A stretch of 64,000 nucleotides of DNA, from the NCBI RefSeq assembly GCF_011516835.1, contig NZ_WOTB01000006.1:157903-221902 (forward strand), given 5' to 3'. A program made the position numbers and the translations under genes. Below are positions 53,892 through 62,873 of the stretch, piece by piece. The stretch comes from Acetobacter musti (GTDB lineage: Bacteria > Pseudomonadota > Alphaproteobacteria > Acetobacterales > Acetobacteraceae). Under the pieces are notes generated by a model. It was not told where the DNA came from and ran no database searches. It worked only from the letters and a program-made list of their open reading frames with translations. The stretch's first letter is position 1; every line of letters begins with the position of its first letter.

Positions 53892-54875
53892 TCAGGGAAC
53901 CAGAACAGCCGCCCCGTCAAACCGCCCGTGTCGCAGATCGTCCAGCGCCTTATTGGCTTCACGCAGCGGATAAGGCGTCGTCGAGACCCTGATCCCGATC
54001 TTCGGCGCCAGTGACAGAAAATCGATCCCGTCCTGCCGCGTCAGATTGGCAATCGAAACAATTTCCCGCTCTTCCCACAGAATATCGTAAGAAAAAGCCG
54101 GGATTTCACTCATATGAATCCCCGCGCACACCACCCGACGCCCCTTGCGGATCGCCTTCAGCGCCGCCGGCACCAGAGACCCTACCGGCGCAAAAATGAT
54201 CGCCCCGTCCAGCAGCTCCGGCGGCGCCTCATCCGATCCTCCGGCCCACACAGCCCCGAGCGACCGCGCGAAAGCCTGCTTCTCCACATCCCCCGGACTG
54301 GTGAAGGCATAAACCTCCCGCCCCTGCCAGCGCAGCACCTGCGCGATGATATGCGCCGCCGCCCCGAACCCATAGAGCCCGATCTTTTTTCCATCTCCGG
54401 CATGCGACAACGACCGCCATCCGATCAGCCCGGCACAGAGCAGAGGCGCAAGCGAAACATCATCTCCCGCCTCTCCCAGCGGAAACGTATAATGCGCATC
54501 CGCCACAGCCGAGGTCGCATAACCTCCGTTCCGCGTGTAGCCGGTAAAAAGCGGATGATCGCAAAGGTTCTCTTTGCCCTCGTCACAATACAGGCAATGC
54601 CCGCAGGTATGCCCCAGCCACGGAATACCGACCCGCTCACCAATACTGAGATCCGTAACCCCCGGCCCGATCGCATCAATCCGGCCAACAATCTCATGCC
54701 CGGGAATCACCGGCAGCGCAGGATGCGTCAGATCGCCGTCCACAACATGCAGATCCGTGCGACAGACCCCGCAGGCCAGAACCTTCACCCTGATCTGCCC
54801 CTCGCCCGGCTCAGGGTCAGGCAGTTCAACCCATTCAAGCGGAGTACGTGGTTTCTTCAGCTGCATGGCAAACAT
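53892..54875 (-). CDS. Zinc-dependent alcohol dehydrogenase
   Basis: The 327-residue MDR enzyme has the catalytic zinc ligands Cys in CGVCRTD and the GHE motif, the structural-zinc loop CGHCLYCDEGKENLC with four Cys, and the nucleotide-binding GLYGFGAAAH at about 176-185. It oxidises alcohols or reduces aldehydes with NAD(P) in the cytosol. Relatives prefer medium-chain or aromatic alcohols, but the substrate is uncertain. It is slightly shorter than the usual 340 residues. It is convergent with the phytochrome-like gene and downstream of an orphan modA. Confidence 0.9.
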   Translation of the reverse strand: MFAMQLKKPRTPLEWVELPDPEPGEGQIRVKVLACGVCRTDLHVVDGDLTHPALPVIPGHEIVGRIDAIGPGVTDLSIGERVGIPWLGHTCGHCLYCDEGKENLCDHPLFTGYTRNGGYATSAVADAHYTFPLGEAGDDVSLAPLLCAGLIGWRSLSHAGDGKKIGLYGFGAAAHIIAQVLRWQGREVYAFTSPGDVEKQAFARSLGAVWAGGSDEAPPELLDGAIIFAPVGSLVPAALKAIRKGRRVVCAGIHMSEIPAFSYDILWEEREIVSIANLTRQDGIDFLSLAPKIGIRVSTTPYPLREANKALDDLRHGRFDGAAVLVP

Positions 54876-55083
54876 CGTCAGACTCCAATCCGGACAGATG
54901 AGTCATTCCTGGCAGGAAACACTCTGTCATCAATTGATGAAAATCATTCCTCCGAAAGGAAAAAAGGCAACCCGCTCATCAATATCACAAGGACTACACC
55001 GACACAGTCTGCCCCGGCCCCACAAACAGCACAGTCCGGATCACCGCACCGGCATCAGACACCGTCCACGGAAAACGCGCCGC

Positions 55084-55956
55084 TCACTCCGCGTCACCGC
55101 CCTTCACGCCGATAAACCCATAACGCTCGAAAACCGCCTGCGCACGAGGACTCCGGAGCTCTTTTTCAAACGCATCGGCCGCCGGCTTCCTGTCCGTTCT
55201 GATCAGCGTGACGCCCGCATAGTCCACCGGCACTGCAATATCCGAAGGCACCGGAAACTGTGTGATTCCTTCGTCCTGTTTCTGCACATGCTGCCGGCTG
55301 CAATAGGTGATGAACGCCTCCACCTGACCAGTTTTCAGAAAATAGACAACCGGATTCATCCCCTGCGGAACCGGAGGCGCCACCGCTCCACCCGTCAGCG
55401 CCCTCGCACGATAGAGAACCGACCCCGGAGCCATGTTCTCCAACCGCTCAAAATTACCGAGCACCTGCCAGCCATAGTCCCCGGCCGGATCGCTCCCCGG
55501 CGTGGAAATGCCAATATGGACTGCAGGATCGGATAATTTCGCGGTAATCGTGTCCGCCGTGACCCCCGACTGCGACAGCACCTTAAAACACAGACTGTTC
55601 TTCACAAATATGAACGGCATATAGGCCTGCCGCGCCTGCGCAAGCAGCTCCGGATAAACCGCGTTCGCGGAAAGAAAGACATCAACCGCCTCTCCTCCCT
55701 GAATCCGGTGGTTGAGCTGCCCGGCCGGCCCGTACGTAATCTGCGTCGGAATATGCGTCCGGCGCGTGAACCGCGCCGCCACATCGTCCAGCGCCCCCCG
55801 CAGACTCCCCGCCGCAGCAATACGCAGCGGCGCCGGCTCTTCGGCCCGTGCAGCGGAACCGGATACGAGACAGAGAGCCAGAACAGCCCCGGAAATGAAC
55901 CGGCAACGAATGGACCGGCAATACAGGTCATATCCGCGAAAAAAGCTGATCGTCAT
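55084..55956 (-). CDS. ModA-like molybdate-binding protein (orphan)
   Basis: The 290-residue protein has a signal peptide (CRFISGAVLALCLVSGSAARA, cleavage about residue 38), then the ModA pattern LRIAAAGSLRGALDDVAARF, TYGPAGQLNHRIQGGEAVDVF and KVLSQSGVTADT. It should bind molybdate or a related oxyanion in the periplasm. No modB or modC lies nearby, so its transporter is unknown. A related family includes tungstate- and other anion-binding proteins. A 12-bp palindrome lies 38 bp upstream of its start. Confidence 0.82.
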   Translation of the reverse strand: MTISFFRGYDLYCRSIRCRFISGAVLALCLVSGSAARAEEPAPLRIAAAGSLRGALDDVAARFTRRTHIPTQITYGPAGQLNHRIQGGEAVDVFLSANAVYPELLAQARQAYMPFIFVKNSLCFKVLSQSGVTADTITAKLSDPAVHIGISTPGSDPAGDYGWQVLGNFERLENMAPGSVLYRARALTGGAVAPPVPQGMNPVVYFLKTGQVEAFITYCSRQHVQKQDEGITQFPVPSDIAVPVDYAGVTLIRTDRKPAADAFEKELRSPRAQAVFERYGFIGVKGGDAE

Positions 55957-55993
55957 AACTGCACCCGTCCAGAGAGCTTATACCCGGAACATA

Positions 55994-56005
55994 CAGAGTA
56001 CTCTG
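55994..56005. repeat. 12-bp perfect palindrome upstream of the modA-like gene
   Basis: CAGAGTACTCTG reads the same on both strands and lies 38 bp upstream of the modA-like start, where an operator could sit. It does not resemble the known ModE site. Confidence 0.5.
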
Positions 56006-56034
56006 GTACAGAGCACACCACCATCGAACATACC

Positions 56035-56081
56035 GGCATCAGATATGCTGGCACCAGATAACACTGACACCAGATAACACC
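56035..56081. repeat. Three imperfect 16-bp direct repeats
   Basis: The units are GGCATCAGATATGCT (56035-56049), GGCACCAGATAACACT (56050-56065) and GACACCAGATAACACC (56066-56081). The last two match over 13 bases (CACCAGATAACAC). The set lies in the divergent gap; its role is unknown. Confidence 0.75.
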
Positions 56082-56306
56082 GCCGGATCAGAAGCGGACA
56101 GTCCCGCTCCCCTCCGGTCCCTCCTCCACTTATCGCCGATCACCACCTGATTTTGACAGGCGAGTCCCGCATCGCGCCTATCCGGAAACATACAGCCTCC
56201 GCGCAACCCGGCATTGTCAGTCAGAGAAACCGGACCTATCCGTCAGAAAATAAACCCGCTCCTGCCCAGAACAGTCAGGAAAATACAGCAAGGAAAATCC
56301 GGCCTG

Positions 56307-56654
56307 ATGTTCTTCATCCTCAAAACCGTCCTGTCCGGCCTGCTGATCGCCCTGGTTTCCACCATCGCCCGCCGCTACCCGACCCTCGGTGCCCTCGTCG
56401 CCTCCCTCCCGCTGATCTCCGTCTTCGGCATGATCTGGCTCTGGCAGGAAACCCACGACCCGGTGAAAATGGAAGCCCACGTCTCCGCGACGTTCTTCTA
56501 CGTCATCCCCTCGCTGCCGATGTTTCTGCTCATCCCGTGGATGATGCGCCAGAACATCCCCTTCTGGACGGCACTGCTCATCGGCTGCGCCGTCACCGTC
56601 GTGCTCTACCTGGCCACAATGTGGCTCGGCCGCCGCGCCGGCTACGCGCTCTGA
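56307..56654 (+). CDS. DUF3147 membrane protein
   Basis: The 115-residue protein has four hydrophobic segments, with LSGLLIALVSTIARRYPTLG at the N terminus and PSLPMFLLIPWMMRQNIPFW. This matches DUF3147, a small inner-membrane family of unknown function. The ATG at 56307 was chosen by homology; upstream frame residues are polar and unlike the family. It follows a divergent gap from the modA-like gene. Confidence 0.8.
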   Translation: MFFILKTVLSGLLIALVSTIARRYPTLGALVASLPLISVFGMIWLWQETHDPVKMEAHVSATFFYVIPSLPMFLLIPWMMRQNIPFWTALLIGCAVTVVLYLATMWLGRRAGYAL

Positions 56655-56834
56655 CATCTGACGGACTATGAGAAAAGACTGCCAGCCATGCTCCGGCCAT
56701 CCCGGCAGCTTTTCGCAAAAGCAGATACGATCAAACGATACCATTCTGTCTGCGTTCAGTATCCGCCTCCACAGCAGCCGACAGACCCAATTTTGTCTTT
56801 TTCTTTCAAAGCCTTTCTGTGAAAGCGAGAAGTC

Positions 56835-57296
56835 ATGACGCCTCAGCTCCGGACAGTTTTACTTCTTTCTCTTTCAGTAGCCGCCTGCGGAACCCCCCTC
56901 GCCGCCCACGCCGCATCATCTGACAGCCCGGTCGGAGAATGGCGTACGATCGACGACAAAACAGGCGAAACCAGAGCCATCGTCGCCATCACTCAGGAAA
57001 GCACCGGCGAACTGTCCGGCAAAATCATCAGAACCCTCGACCCCACCATTCCCGCCGACCGCCGCTGCACCGCCTGCACGGACGAGCGCAAAAATCAGCT
57101 GCTCACCGGCCTCACAATCATCAGAAACATGAAAAAAGACGGCAATCACTGGGAAGGCGGCAATATCCTCGATCCCGCCTCAGGCTCGGTCTATGACTGC
57201 ACCATGAAACTGAGAAAGGACGGTCAGGAACTCGTCGTCCGCGGCTTCGTCGGCCTGTCCCTGCTGGGCAGATCACAGACCTGGGTCCGCAACTGA
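56835..57296 (+). CDS. DUF2147 secreted protein (first copy)
   Basis: The 153-residue protein has a signal peptide (VLLLSLSVAACGTPLAAHA, cleavage about residue 27) and the DUF2147 pattern VGEWRTIDDKTGETRAIVAI, CTACTDERKNQ and WEGGNILDPASGSVYDCTMKL, ending in GRSQTWVR. The family forms a small beta-barrel in the periplasm and has no known function. A second, longer copy is encoded at 61699-62307. It is convergent with the TonB receptor gene. Confidence 0.88.
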   Translation: MTPQLRTVLLLSLSVAACGTPLAAHAASSDSPVGEWRTIDDKTGETRAIVAITQESTGELSGKIIRTLDPTIPADRRCTACTDERKNQLLTGLTIIRNMKKDGNHWEGGNILDPASGSVYDCTMKLRKDGQELVVRGFVGLSLLGRSQTWVRN

Positions 57297-57342
57297 AACA
57301 GCAGATGAACCGGGACGCCCCGGCCTCAACTGCTGCTCCGTC

Positions 57343-59592
57343 TCAGAACGAAGCACTCAGACTCACATTGAACGAACGCCCCATCCCGGCCAGCGGCGAC
57401 AGTACCCCCGTCGCCTTATAGTCTCCCAGCGACATCCCCCCGAGCGGCAGATAATATTTCTGATTGCAGACATTCTCGATGCTCGCATCAAGAGTCAGAT
57501 TTCGCCACCGGTAGCTCCCGCCCAGCCCCAGCAGCGCATAACCCGGCGTGCGCTGCTCGTTGCGGAGCCAGTCAACCGTGCTCTTCGATTTGACCAGCGT
57601 GACCTCAACCCGCCCCGTCCAGTTCTCAAACGTCTCATGCAGGCTCACCATGCCGTTCGTCGGCATCTGATGATACAGCCCGGAATGATTCACCAGATCC
57701 TGCCCGCGAACCCAGTTGATATTCGCCCGGATCTCCCCCGTCCCGAACGCAGCCGTCTTCCACAGCTGCCGCGATCCTGACGCGTTGATTCCGTAGCTCT
57801 GCGCATTGTGATTCACGAACTGCAGTTTCGAAAATCCGTTCGTAAACTCCCCGATCCGCACAACATTAATGTAATTATGTGTGTAGGTGTAATAAGGCTG
57901 AACCTTCACCTCCCATCTGTGATCCACCGGGTCATGCCACGTCACCGTAAAGCTCGCCGTATTGGCCACCTCCGGCGTCAGATTCAGATTGCCGACATAC
58001 CCGTTCCCGTCGCCGAACCAGCCGATCATGCTCGTCGCCATCGTGCCCTGCGCCCAGGAATACCGCTCATACAGATTGGGCGAGCGCGTCTTGCGCGCAT
58101 ACCCGCCCTCGATCATCAGACTGTCCAGCGCATGCCAGTGCACCAGCGCCGTCACGTCGAAATTCGTGTCCGTCCGCCCGCGTGACGCCGCATTGAACTT
58201 CTGAGCCGCCATCGCATCCGCCATCGACATCATGCCGGTCCAGGAATACGGCGCGACCGAACCGGTATTCATCATCACAAGATCGTTGCGAAACCCCAGC
58301 TCCGTCGAAAGCCGCGGCAGCCACTGCGCATTCCACTGGATATAATGCCCCAGCCGGTCCCGGTGGCCGTTATTGATATTGTGAAACGTATCCGGCCCCA
58401 TCATCATGCTGTTCAGCAGCGGCGGCCACCAGTCGTTCAGCCCGTTATGATCGAACTCGCTCCCCAGCCGCAGCGTGTGATCCGGTCCGAGCGGGATCGT
58501 TGCCTTCAGCGTGTAACCCGCCGTCCGGGAATCCGTGTTCATCGGCATCCCCGTCGTCGCCGAATGACCGCCCTTGTCGCTCATCATGTCCATCGCATGA
58601 TCGACACGCTGCCAGAACCCGCGCGCCTCCAGCACACCCCAGTCGAAATCGCCCTTATACTTGCCGTTTAGGTAGGTCGACCGGTTGTTGGTCATGTCCA
58701 TATACTGGTTCGGAAACCCCTCATACGGAATGTCCTGCTGCCCGACCGTAATGGCGACCAGATGATTGTCCTTGCGCAATCCCGCCGTCACCGCATGGTT
58801 GAAGCTCAGATAGCTCGTCGAGCGCACCTGCTTCCCGTCCCCGCCGGTCGTGTAATCGCTCGCATGGGAATAAGACCCCGACCAGCGCAGACTCAGCAGA
58901 TCATTGGCCACAGTCATCGAGCCCGAGGCCCCCGACCCGCCGCCATTGCTGCGATAATCGCCCCGCACGCGCCCGGTCACCAGGATCTTTCCCGCCTGCG
59001 CGAACTGCGGATCGCGCCGCTCGACCTCGATCGTCCCGCCCAGACTGTCGCCGCCAATGCTGACCGGCGTAATCCCAGCCGTCGCCACCGCTTTTGATAC
59101 GGAATCCGGGTCCACATAAGACAACGCCGGATTCATATGGTTCGGACAGGCGGATTCAATCCGCATCCCGTCCACAATCGTCGCCACACGGTCGTCCGCC
59201 ATCCCGTTCAGCACCGGCAGCGCCGAAACACCACCCGCTGAATACGTGCTGAACCCCAGGCTGTGCCGGAACAGGGATGTCGTATCCGGACTATGCGTCA
59301 CCGGCACCCGAAGCCCGTTTACGGAGAGATACTCCCGTCCCCGCGCCTCGACCCCGGTCACCGTCGCAGACCCGCGCCGCTCCGAAAGCATCGACATCGC
59401 CGTCCCGGGCTGCCCGTCATGGCCAGAGCCAGGCGGCATGTCGTGACCGGAAGAATCCGGTATATCCATCGGCATCGGCATTGTCTGAGCCGAGGCACGC
59501 GCCGCACAGGGCAGCAGATAAATACCAGCCAGCACCAGACCGGCTGTGAAGACGGAGCCGTACAGACTCCGTCTCCGGCTGAATCCATACAT
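57343..59592 (-). CDS. TonB-dependent copper receptor (OprC/NosA type)
   Basis: The 749-residue protein has a signal peptide (GSVFTAGLVLAGIYLLPCAARA) and a Met/His-rich stretch after it (MPMPMDIP, GHDMPPGSGHDG). A plug domain follows with VATIVDGMRIESACPNHMNP, in which Cys, His and Met could bind copper, then a 22-strand barrel ending in SFNVSLSASF. This matches OprC/NosA-type copper importers that need TonB. A DUF2946 protein gene lies directly upstream (start 60163), so the two likely work together in copper handling. The ATG at 59592 has AGGA 5 nt upstream. Confidence 0.88.
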   Translation of the reverse strand: MYGFSRRRSLYGSVFTAGLVLAGIYLLPCAARASAQTMPMPMDIPDSSGHDMPPGSGHDGQPGTAMSMLSERRGSATVTGVEARGREYLSVNGLRVPVTHSPDTTSLFRHSLGFSTYSAGGVSALPVLNGMADDRVATIVDGMRIESACPNHMNPALSYVDPDSVSKAVATAGITPVSIGGDSLGGTIEVERRDPQFAQAGKILVTGRVRGDYRSNGGGSGASGSMTVANDLLSLRWSGSYSHASDYTTGGDGKQVRSTSYLSFNHAVTAGLRKDNHLVAITVGQQDIPYEGFPNQYMDMTNNRSTYLNGKYKGDFDWGVLEARGFWQRVDHAMDMMSDKGGHSATTGMPMNTDSRTAGYTLKATIPLGPDHTLRLGSEFDHNGLNDWWPPLLNSMMMGPDTFHNINNGHRDRLGHYIQWNAQWLPRLSTELGFRNDLVMMNTGSVAPYSWTGMMSMADAMAAQKFNAASRGRTDTNFDVTALVHWHALDSLMIEGGYARKTRSPNLYERYSWAQGTMATSMIGWFGDGNGYVGNLNLTPEVANTASFTVTWHDPVDHRWEVKVQPYYTYTHNYINVVRIGEFTNGFSKLQFVNHNAQSYGINASGSRQLWKTAAFGTGEIRANINWVRGQDLVNHSGLYHQMPTNGMVSLHETFENWTGRVEVTLVKSKSTVDWLRNEQRTPGYALLGLGGSYRWRNLTLDASIENVCNQKYYLPLGGMSLGDYKATGVLSPLAGMGRSFNVSLSASF

Positions 59593-59680
59593 GGAAAATC
59601 CTGTCAGAATCCGAATGTCAGTCAGGCCACGCGGCGCGTCGCTCTCAAAGGACACAACGCCGCAGGGCAGCGGATAACAG

Positions 59681-60163
59681 TCAGATCAGACAGGGTGGTC
59701 CGCGCAGAGGCGGCAGCACGCGGACAAAGGCCGGCGGCCCGCGCGGCTGCGCAAAAATCCTGCGCATGGAAAGAAAAGCGGAAGACACACCGGGCAGAAA
59801 CGGTGCCGCCGTCAGAATCACGCCGCAGATGATCAGCAGCGGACACAGCACACAGCCCGCATCATGCTGATGGTGCGTCTGCCCGTGTCCATCGGACACC
59901 GCCATCCCGCTCATATGATGATGGCTCATCCCGTGAGCCGGCATCATCATATGCCGGTGATGCTCCGCCGGCCCGGCCGCGTCAGCGCCGTGCTCCGGGC
60001 TGATATCGATCCCCGTCAGCCGCAGGATCGTCGCCCGCGGCGTATCGCCGGGCAGCGCCAGACCCTGCAGGGACAACTGCCCCAGCAGACCGATCAGTGT
60101 CAGCGCGACAATCAGCCAGCGGCCGCAACGCGGCCGTGTCGCAGGATTAGCCGGAACAGTCAT
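59681..60163 (-). CDS. DUF2946 His/Met-rich metal-linked protein
   Basis: The 160-residue protein has an N-terminal helix (WLIVALTLIGLLGQLSLQGLA), a central His/Met-rich stretch with EHHRHMMMPAHGMSHHHMSGM and HGQTHHQHDAGCVLCPLL, and a second hydrophobic segment. It matches DUF2946, which usually lies next to copper or other metal TonB receptors. It may bind copper in the periplasm. It is 88 bp upstream of the receptor gene, in the same direction. The ATG at 60163 fits the signal helix. Confidence 0.8.
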   Translation of the reverse strand: MTVPANPATRPRCGRWLIVALTLIGLLGQLSLQGLALPGDTPRATILRLTGIDISPEHGADAAGPAEHHRHMMMPAHGMSHHHMSGMAVSDGHGQTHHQHDAGCVLCPLLIICGVILTAAPFLPGVSSAFLSMRRIFAQPRGPPAFVRVLPPLRGPPCLI

Positions 60164-60319
60164 AAAAGACCGGTCAGCCCGCCTCCCGTTGCCGGAGCAC
60201 ACATCTGCTCCGGAAAAGCAGCCCTAATCTCCCGCAACCTCACAGTCCAGTGAATGCAGCGATGCCCAGCCCTGCGTCACCAGCCCGGACCGGACACATC
60301 GTCGGCCGGACGCAGCGCC

Positions 60320-61618
60320 TCACCCTTCCAGCGTCAGAAACGCAAACGCGCTCGGCGTGCCGATCGGCGTGAAGTTCCACGTAAACTGCAGCACCCCGGT
60401 CTCGCCATTCACCCGGAAGGACGTAATGGAATCGCTGCGCTGATTGGCTACAAGCATGAAATTCCCGGTCGGATCGAAGCTGATCGCCCGCCCGTAATCC
60501 GCATGCTCCCACACCTCGTCGAACAGTTCGAGAGACCCGTCATCCTTCACACGGAAACAGGCGATCGAATCACCCAGCCGGTTGGTGACATAAAGGAATT
60601 TTCCATTCGGGTGCAGAATGATCTCCGCCGCGATGGTGCTCCCGCGGAACCGCCCCGTCACCGTCGTCGCCGTCTGACGCGGCGAGATCGCACCCGTCTC
60701 CGTATCGTAATCCGCGACCACAACCCGCGAGTTCTGCTCACCGAGGATGTAGATCACCTTCCCGTCCAGGCTGAAACAGAAATGACGCGGCGCGGACCCC
60801 GGTTCCATGTCGAACCACGGCTTCGCCGCCGGCACCAGCACGCCCTTGTCCAGATCCAGCTTCCAGACATACACCCGGTCCAGCCCCGCATCCGCGACCA
60901 GAACAAATTTCGCCGCCATATCGGCCTGAATCATATGCTCATGCGGCCCGGAATGATCGCTCACCGCATAATTGCCCGGCGGATTATCGGCAGCGCGCTC
61001 CGGCCTTTTCGGCCCGGAATCATGCACAAGATCGGTGCGCGCGCCGAGACTGCCATCCGCCTGAATCTGAATCACAGCCACGCTGCCGCCCGTATAATTA
61101 GCGGCAAGAAGATAACGGCCAGACGGATGCACGCTCAGATGCGCCGGATCGGCCCCGCCAGTCGCCACGGTGTTCAGCTTCGTCAGAACCCCCGTATGCT
61201 GATCGATCGCAAAGGCCGTCGCGGAACCGCTGCTCTCGCCCCCGAAATCATTGACCTCATTGACGACATAGAGAAACCGCCGGTCCGGCGACAAGGCGAG
61301 AAAAGACGGATTGTCCGTGGGCGTCACCTGACCAAGCTGCGTCAGCACACCGGACTTCGTGTCCATTTCAAACAGCGTAATGCCTTTGGCATTCGCTTCC
61401 GGCGGACCATGCTTCGTATAACCGCCAACATAACACAGCGTGCGCGGACCGGACTTCGTCGCAGCGGCTTCAGGTGTCGATTTCTTCAGCGCGCCCTTCG
61501 GAATGGGCGCCGGCGGCGGTGTGGGCGCATCGGCGGCAAAGGCTGACCTCAGAACACCTGTCAGGCCCGCGCCCGCTAATGAAAGACCGAACAGGCGGCG
61601 GCCGAGTGTCTTTTTCAT
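60320..61618 (-). CDS. Exported lactonase, YbhE/Pgl-like seven-bladed propeller
   Basis: The 432-residue protein has a likely Tat signal (GRRLFGLSLAGAGLTGVL) and a beta-propeller of the 6-phosphogluconolactonase YbhE family: LCYVGGYTKHG, NPSFLALSPDRRFLYVVNEV, GADPAHLSVHPSGRYLLAANY, and GPHEHMIQADMAAKFVLVADAGLDRVY, which contributes conserved His and Asp residues. The family hydrolyses sugar lactones. A periplasmic site fits a bacterium that oxidises sugars at the membrane, where lactones are formed outside. The ATG at 61618 was chosen because it gives the Tat signal. Confidence 0.86.
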   Translation of the reverse strand: MKKTLGRRLFGLSLAGAGLTGVLRSAFAADAPTPPPAPIPKGALKKSTPEAAATKSGPRTLCYVGGYTKHGPPEANAKGITLFEMDTKSGVLTQLGQVTPTDNPSFLALSPDRRFLYVVNEVNDFGGESSGSATAFAIDQHTGVLTKLNTVATGGADPAHLSVHPSGRYLLAANYTGGSVAVIQIQADGSLGARTDLVHDSGPKRPERAADNPPGNYAVSDHSGPHEHMIQADMAAKFVLVADAGLDRVYVWKLDLDKGVLVPAAKPWFDMEPGSAPRHFCFSLDGKVIYILGEQNSRVVVADYDTETGAISPRQTATTVTGRFRGSTIAAEIILHPNGKFLYVTNRLGDSIACFRVKDDGSLELFDEVWEHADYGRAISFDPTGNFMLVANQRSDSITSFRVNGETGVLQFTWNFTPIGTPSAFAFLTLEG

Positions 61619-61698
61619 ACCTGCTGACGTCTCCTTATTCTGCCCCTTATCCGCGTCCGGCACACAGCGCGCCCCGGACCGGCAGGCGACAATTTTTA

Positions 61699-62307
61699 TT
61701 ATTGTGGCATCCGGCAGGCGGCGCCAATTGTCCCCTTATACCGGGTCCAGGTCTGCGTTTCCCCGAAAATCGGCACCATGATATAGCCCCGCAGTTTCAG
61801 CACATCCGGTGTCGGAGACCATATCTGCGCATGATAAACATTGCCTGAATCAGGATCGAGAATGCGCCCCGCCCAGCGTCCCGGCGTATCCGCCATCGGA
61901 CTGAAATTCGTCAGCATCACCAGACCACACTCGGACCGTCCGTCCTTCGCGGTCGGAACCGGCTCCGTCGGTCCGTACTGCAGACCCACCAGCGTACCGC
62001 ACAGCATGTTTCCGCATCGCGCGATACGAAACACGCCATCGTGCTTTTCACTGAGCCAGTCGCCAAATTCAGGCCCGGATGACGGAATGTCCGCCCCTTT
62101 CGCCGCCGGTTCGCCATGCGCGCTCCCCGAGGCCAGAAGGGCAGCCACCCCCAGAGCCGGCAAAACCCGCGCCGGCAGAACCTGTAATGCCAGCCCCCAC
62201 ACTGACAAAGCGCCAGCCAGCATCCGTCGTCTCACGCCACCCCGTCGCCGCCGGGACAGCGCCCCGCCTTCACGCGTCCCTGTCCTGTCAACAGAATCGG
62301 TTTTCAC
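61699..62307 (-). CDS. DUF2147 secreted protein (second copy, long N terminus)
   Basis: The 202-residue protein has an Arg-rich N terminus (SRRRRGGVRRRM) and a long hydrophobic stretch (LAGALSVWGLALQVLPARVLPALGVAALLASG), then the DUF2147 part (about 75-200) with FGDWLSEKHDGVFRIARCG, PGRWAGRILDPDSGNVYHAQ and GETQTWTRYKG. Function is unknown. The start is GTG at 62307; an ATG at residue 29 may be the real start, since it gives a more standard signal peptide. Confidence 0.8.
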   Translation of the reverse strand: MKTDSVDRTGTREGGALSRRRRGGVRRRMLAGALSVWGLALQVLPARVLPALGVAALLASGSAHGEPAAKGADIPSSGPEFGDWLSEKHDGVFRIARCGNMLCGTLVGLQYGPTEPVPTAKDGRSECGLVMLTNFSPMADTPGRWAGRILDPDSGNVYHAQIWSPTPDVLKLRGYIMVPIFGETQTWTRYKGTIGAACRMPQ

Positions 62308-62363
62308 CTGCTTTGCCTTTCTGGCTGGCCCGGTTCCGAACCGGGTCTGATGATCCCCGCACC

Positions 62364-62873
62364 TCAGCTGTCAGCGCGCGAAACCCAGGGAAGCGCCTGT
62401 ACAGCGACGCCTTCATCCTCGAGAAGTTCCTTCTGCTCTCCGGACATGCTGCCATAAATTCCCCGTTCCTCGACCTCGCCGCGATGGATCCGGAGCGCCT
62501 CATCGGCAAACCGGTCGCCAACATTCTCGCATGTCGTCTCGACATCATGCCGGAGCCGCCGCAATGCCGCCATAAGCACGTCAGGAATACCCCCCGGCAT
62601 CCCGCCTGCGCCCGCAGATGACGAAGTAGCCGGGGATGAAACCGCCGACCCGCCCCCGACCACTGCCTTTTCCTCCGCCGCTTTTTCTTCCGCTCCGGCA
62701 ACAGCCCGGCCGGAACGCACCGCCGGCGCCATCAGCGCGCGATCAACCTCCGCAGTCCCACAAAACGGACAGGACAGCAGACCACAACGGGCCTGATCCT
62801 CGAACGCACCGGAATCGCGGAACCATCCCTCGAATTCATGCGCGCCGGAACAACGAAGCTGATAGAGAATCAT
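62364..62873 (-). CDS. DUF1178 protein
   Basis: The 169-residue protein has the DUF1178 start MILYQLRCSGAHEFEGWFRDSGAFEDQ and two Cys pairs in LSCPFCGTAEVDRALMAP, which may bind zinc. A Glu/Ala/Ser-rich spacer follows and then an acidic C-terminal part. The family is of unknown function and commonly follows grxC in Alphaproteobacteria. Its start overlaps the glutaredoxin stop by 4 bp. A carbon-nitrogen hydrolase usually lying between the two is missing here. Confidence 0.87.
   Translation of the reverse strand: MILYQLRCSGAHEFEGWFRDSGAFEDQARCGLLSCPFCGTAEVDRALMAPAVRSGRAVAGAEEKAAEEKAVVGGGSAVSSPATSSSAGAGGMPGGIPDVLMAALRRLRHDVETTCENVGDRFADEALRIHRGEVEERGIYGSMSGEQKELLEDEGVAVQALPWVSRADS

Larger units (their letters stand above)
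55957..56306. other. Divergent gap between modA-like and DUF3147 genes
   Basis: These 350 bp hold no supported gene. They contain a 12-bp palindrome at 55994-56005 and a three-copy 16-bp repeat at 56035-56081, and must hold the promoter of the modA-like gene. Confidence 0.6.

Noticed and set aside
54940..55010. TTCCT/AGGAA stem with A-run downstream of the modA-like gene, as a terminator
   Set aside because: The stem is only 5 bp and the T-run on the modA strand precedes the stem instead of following it.
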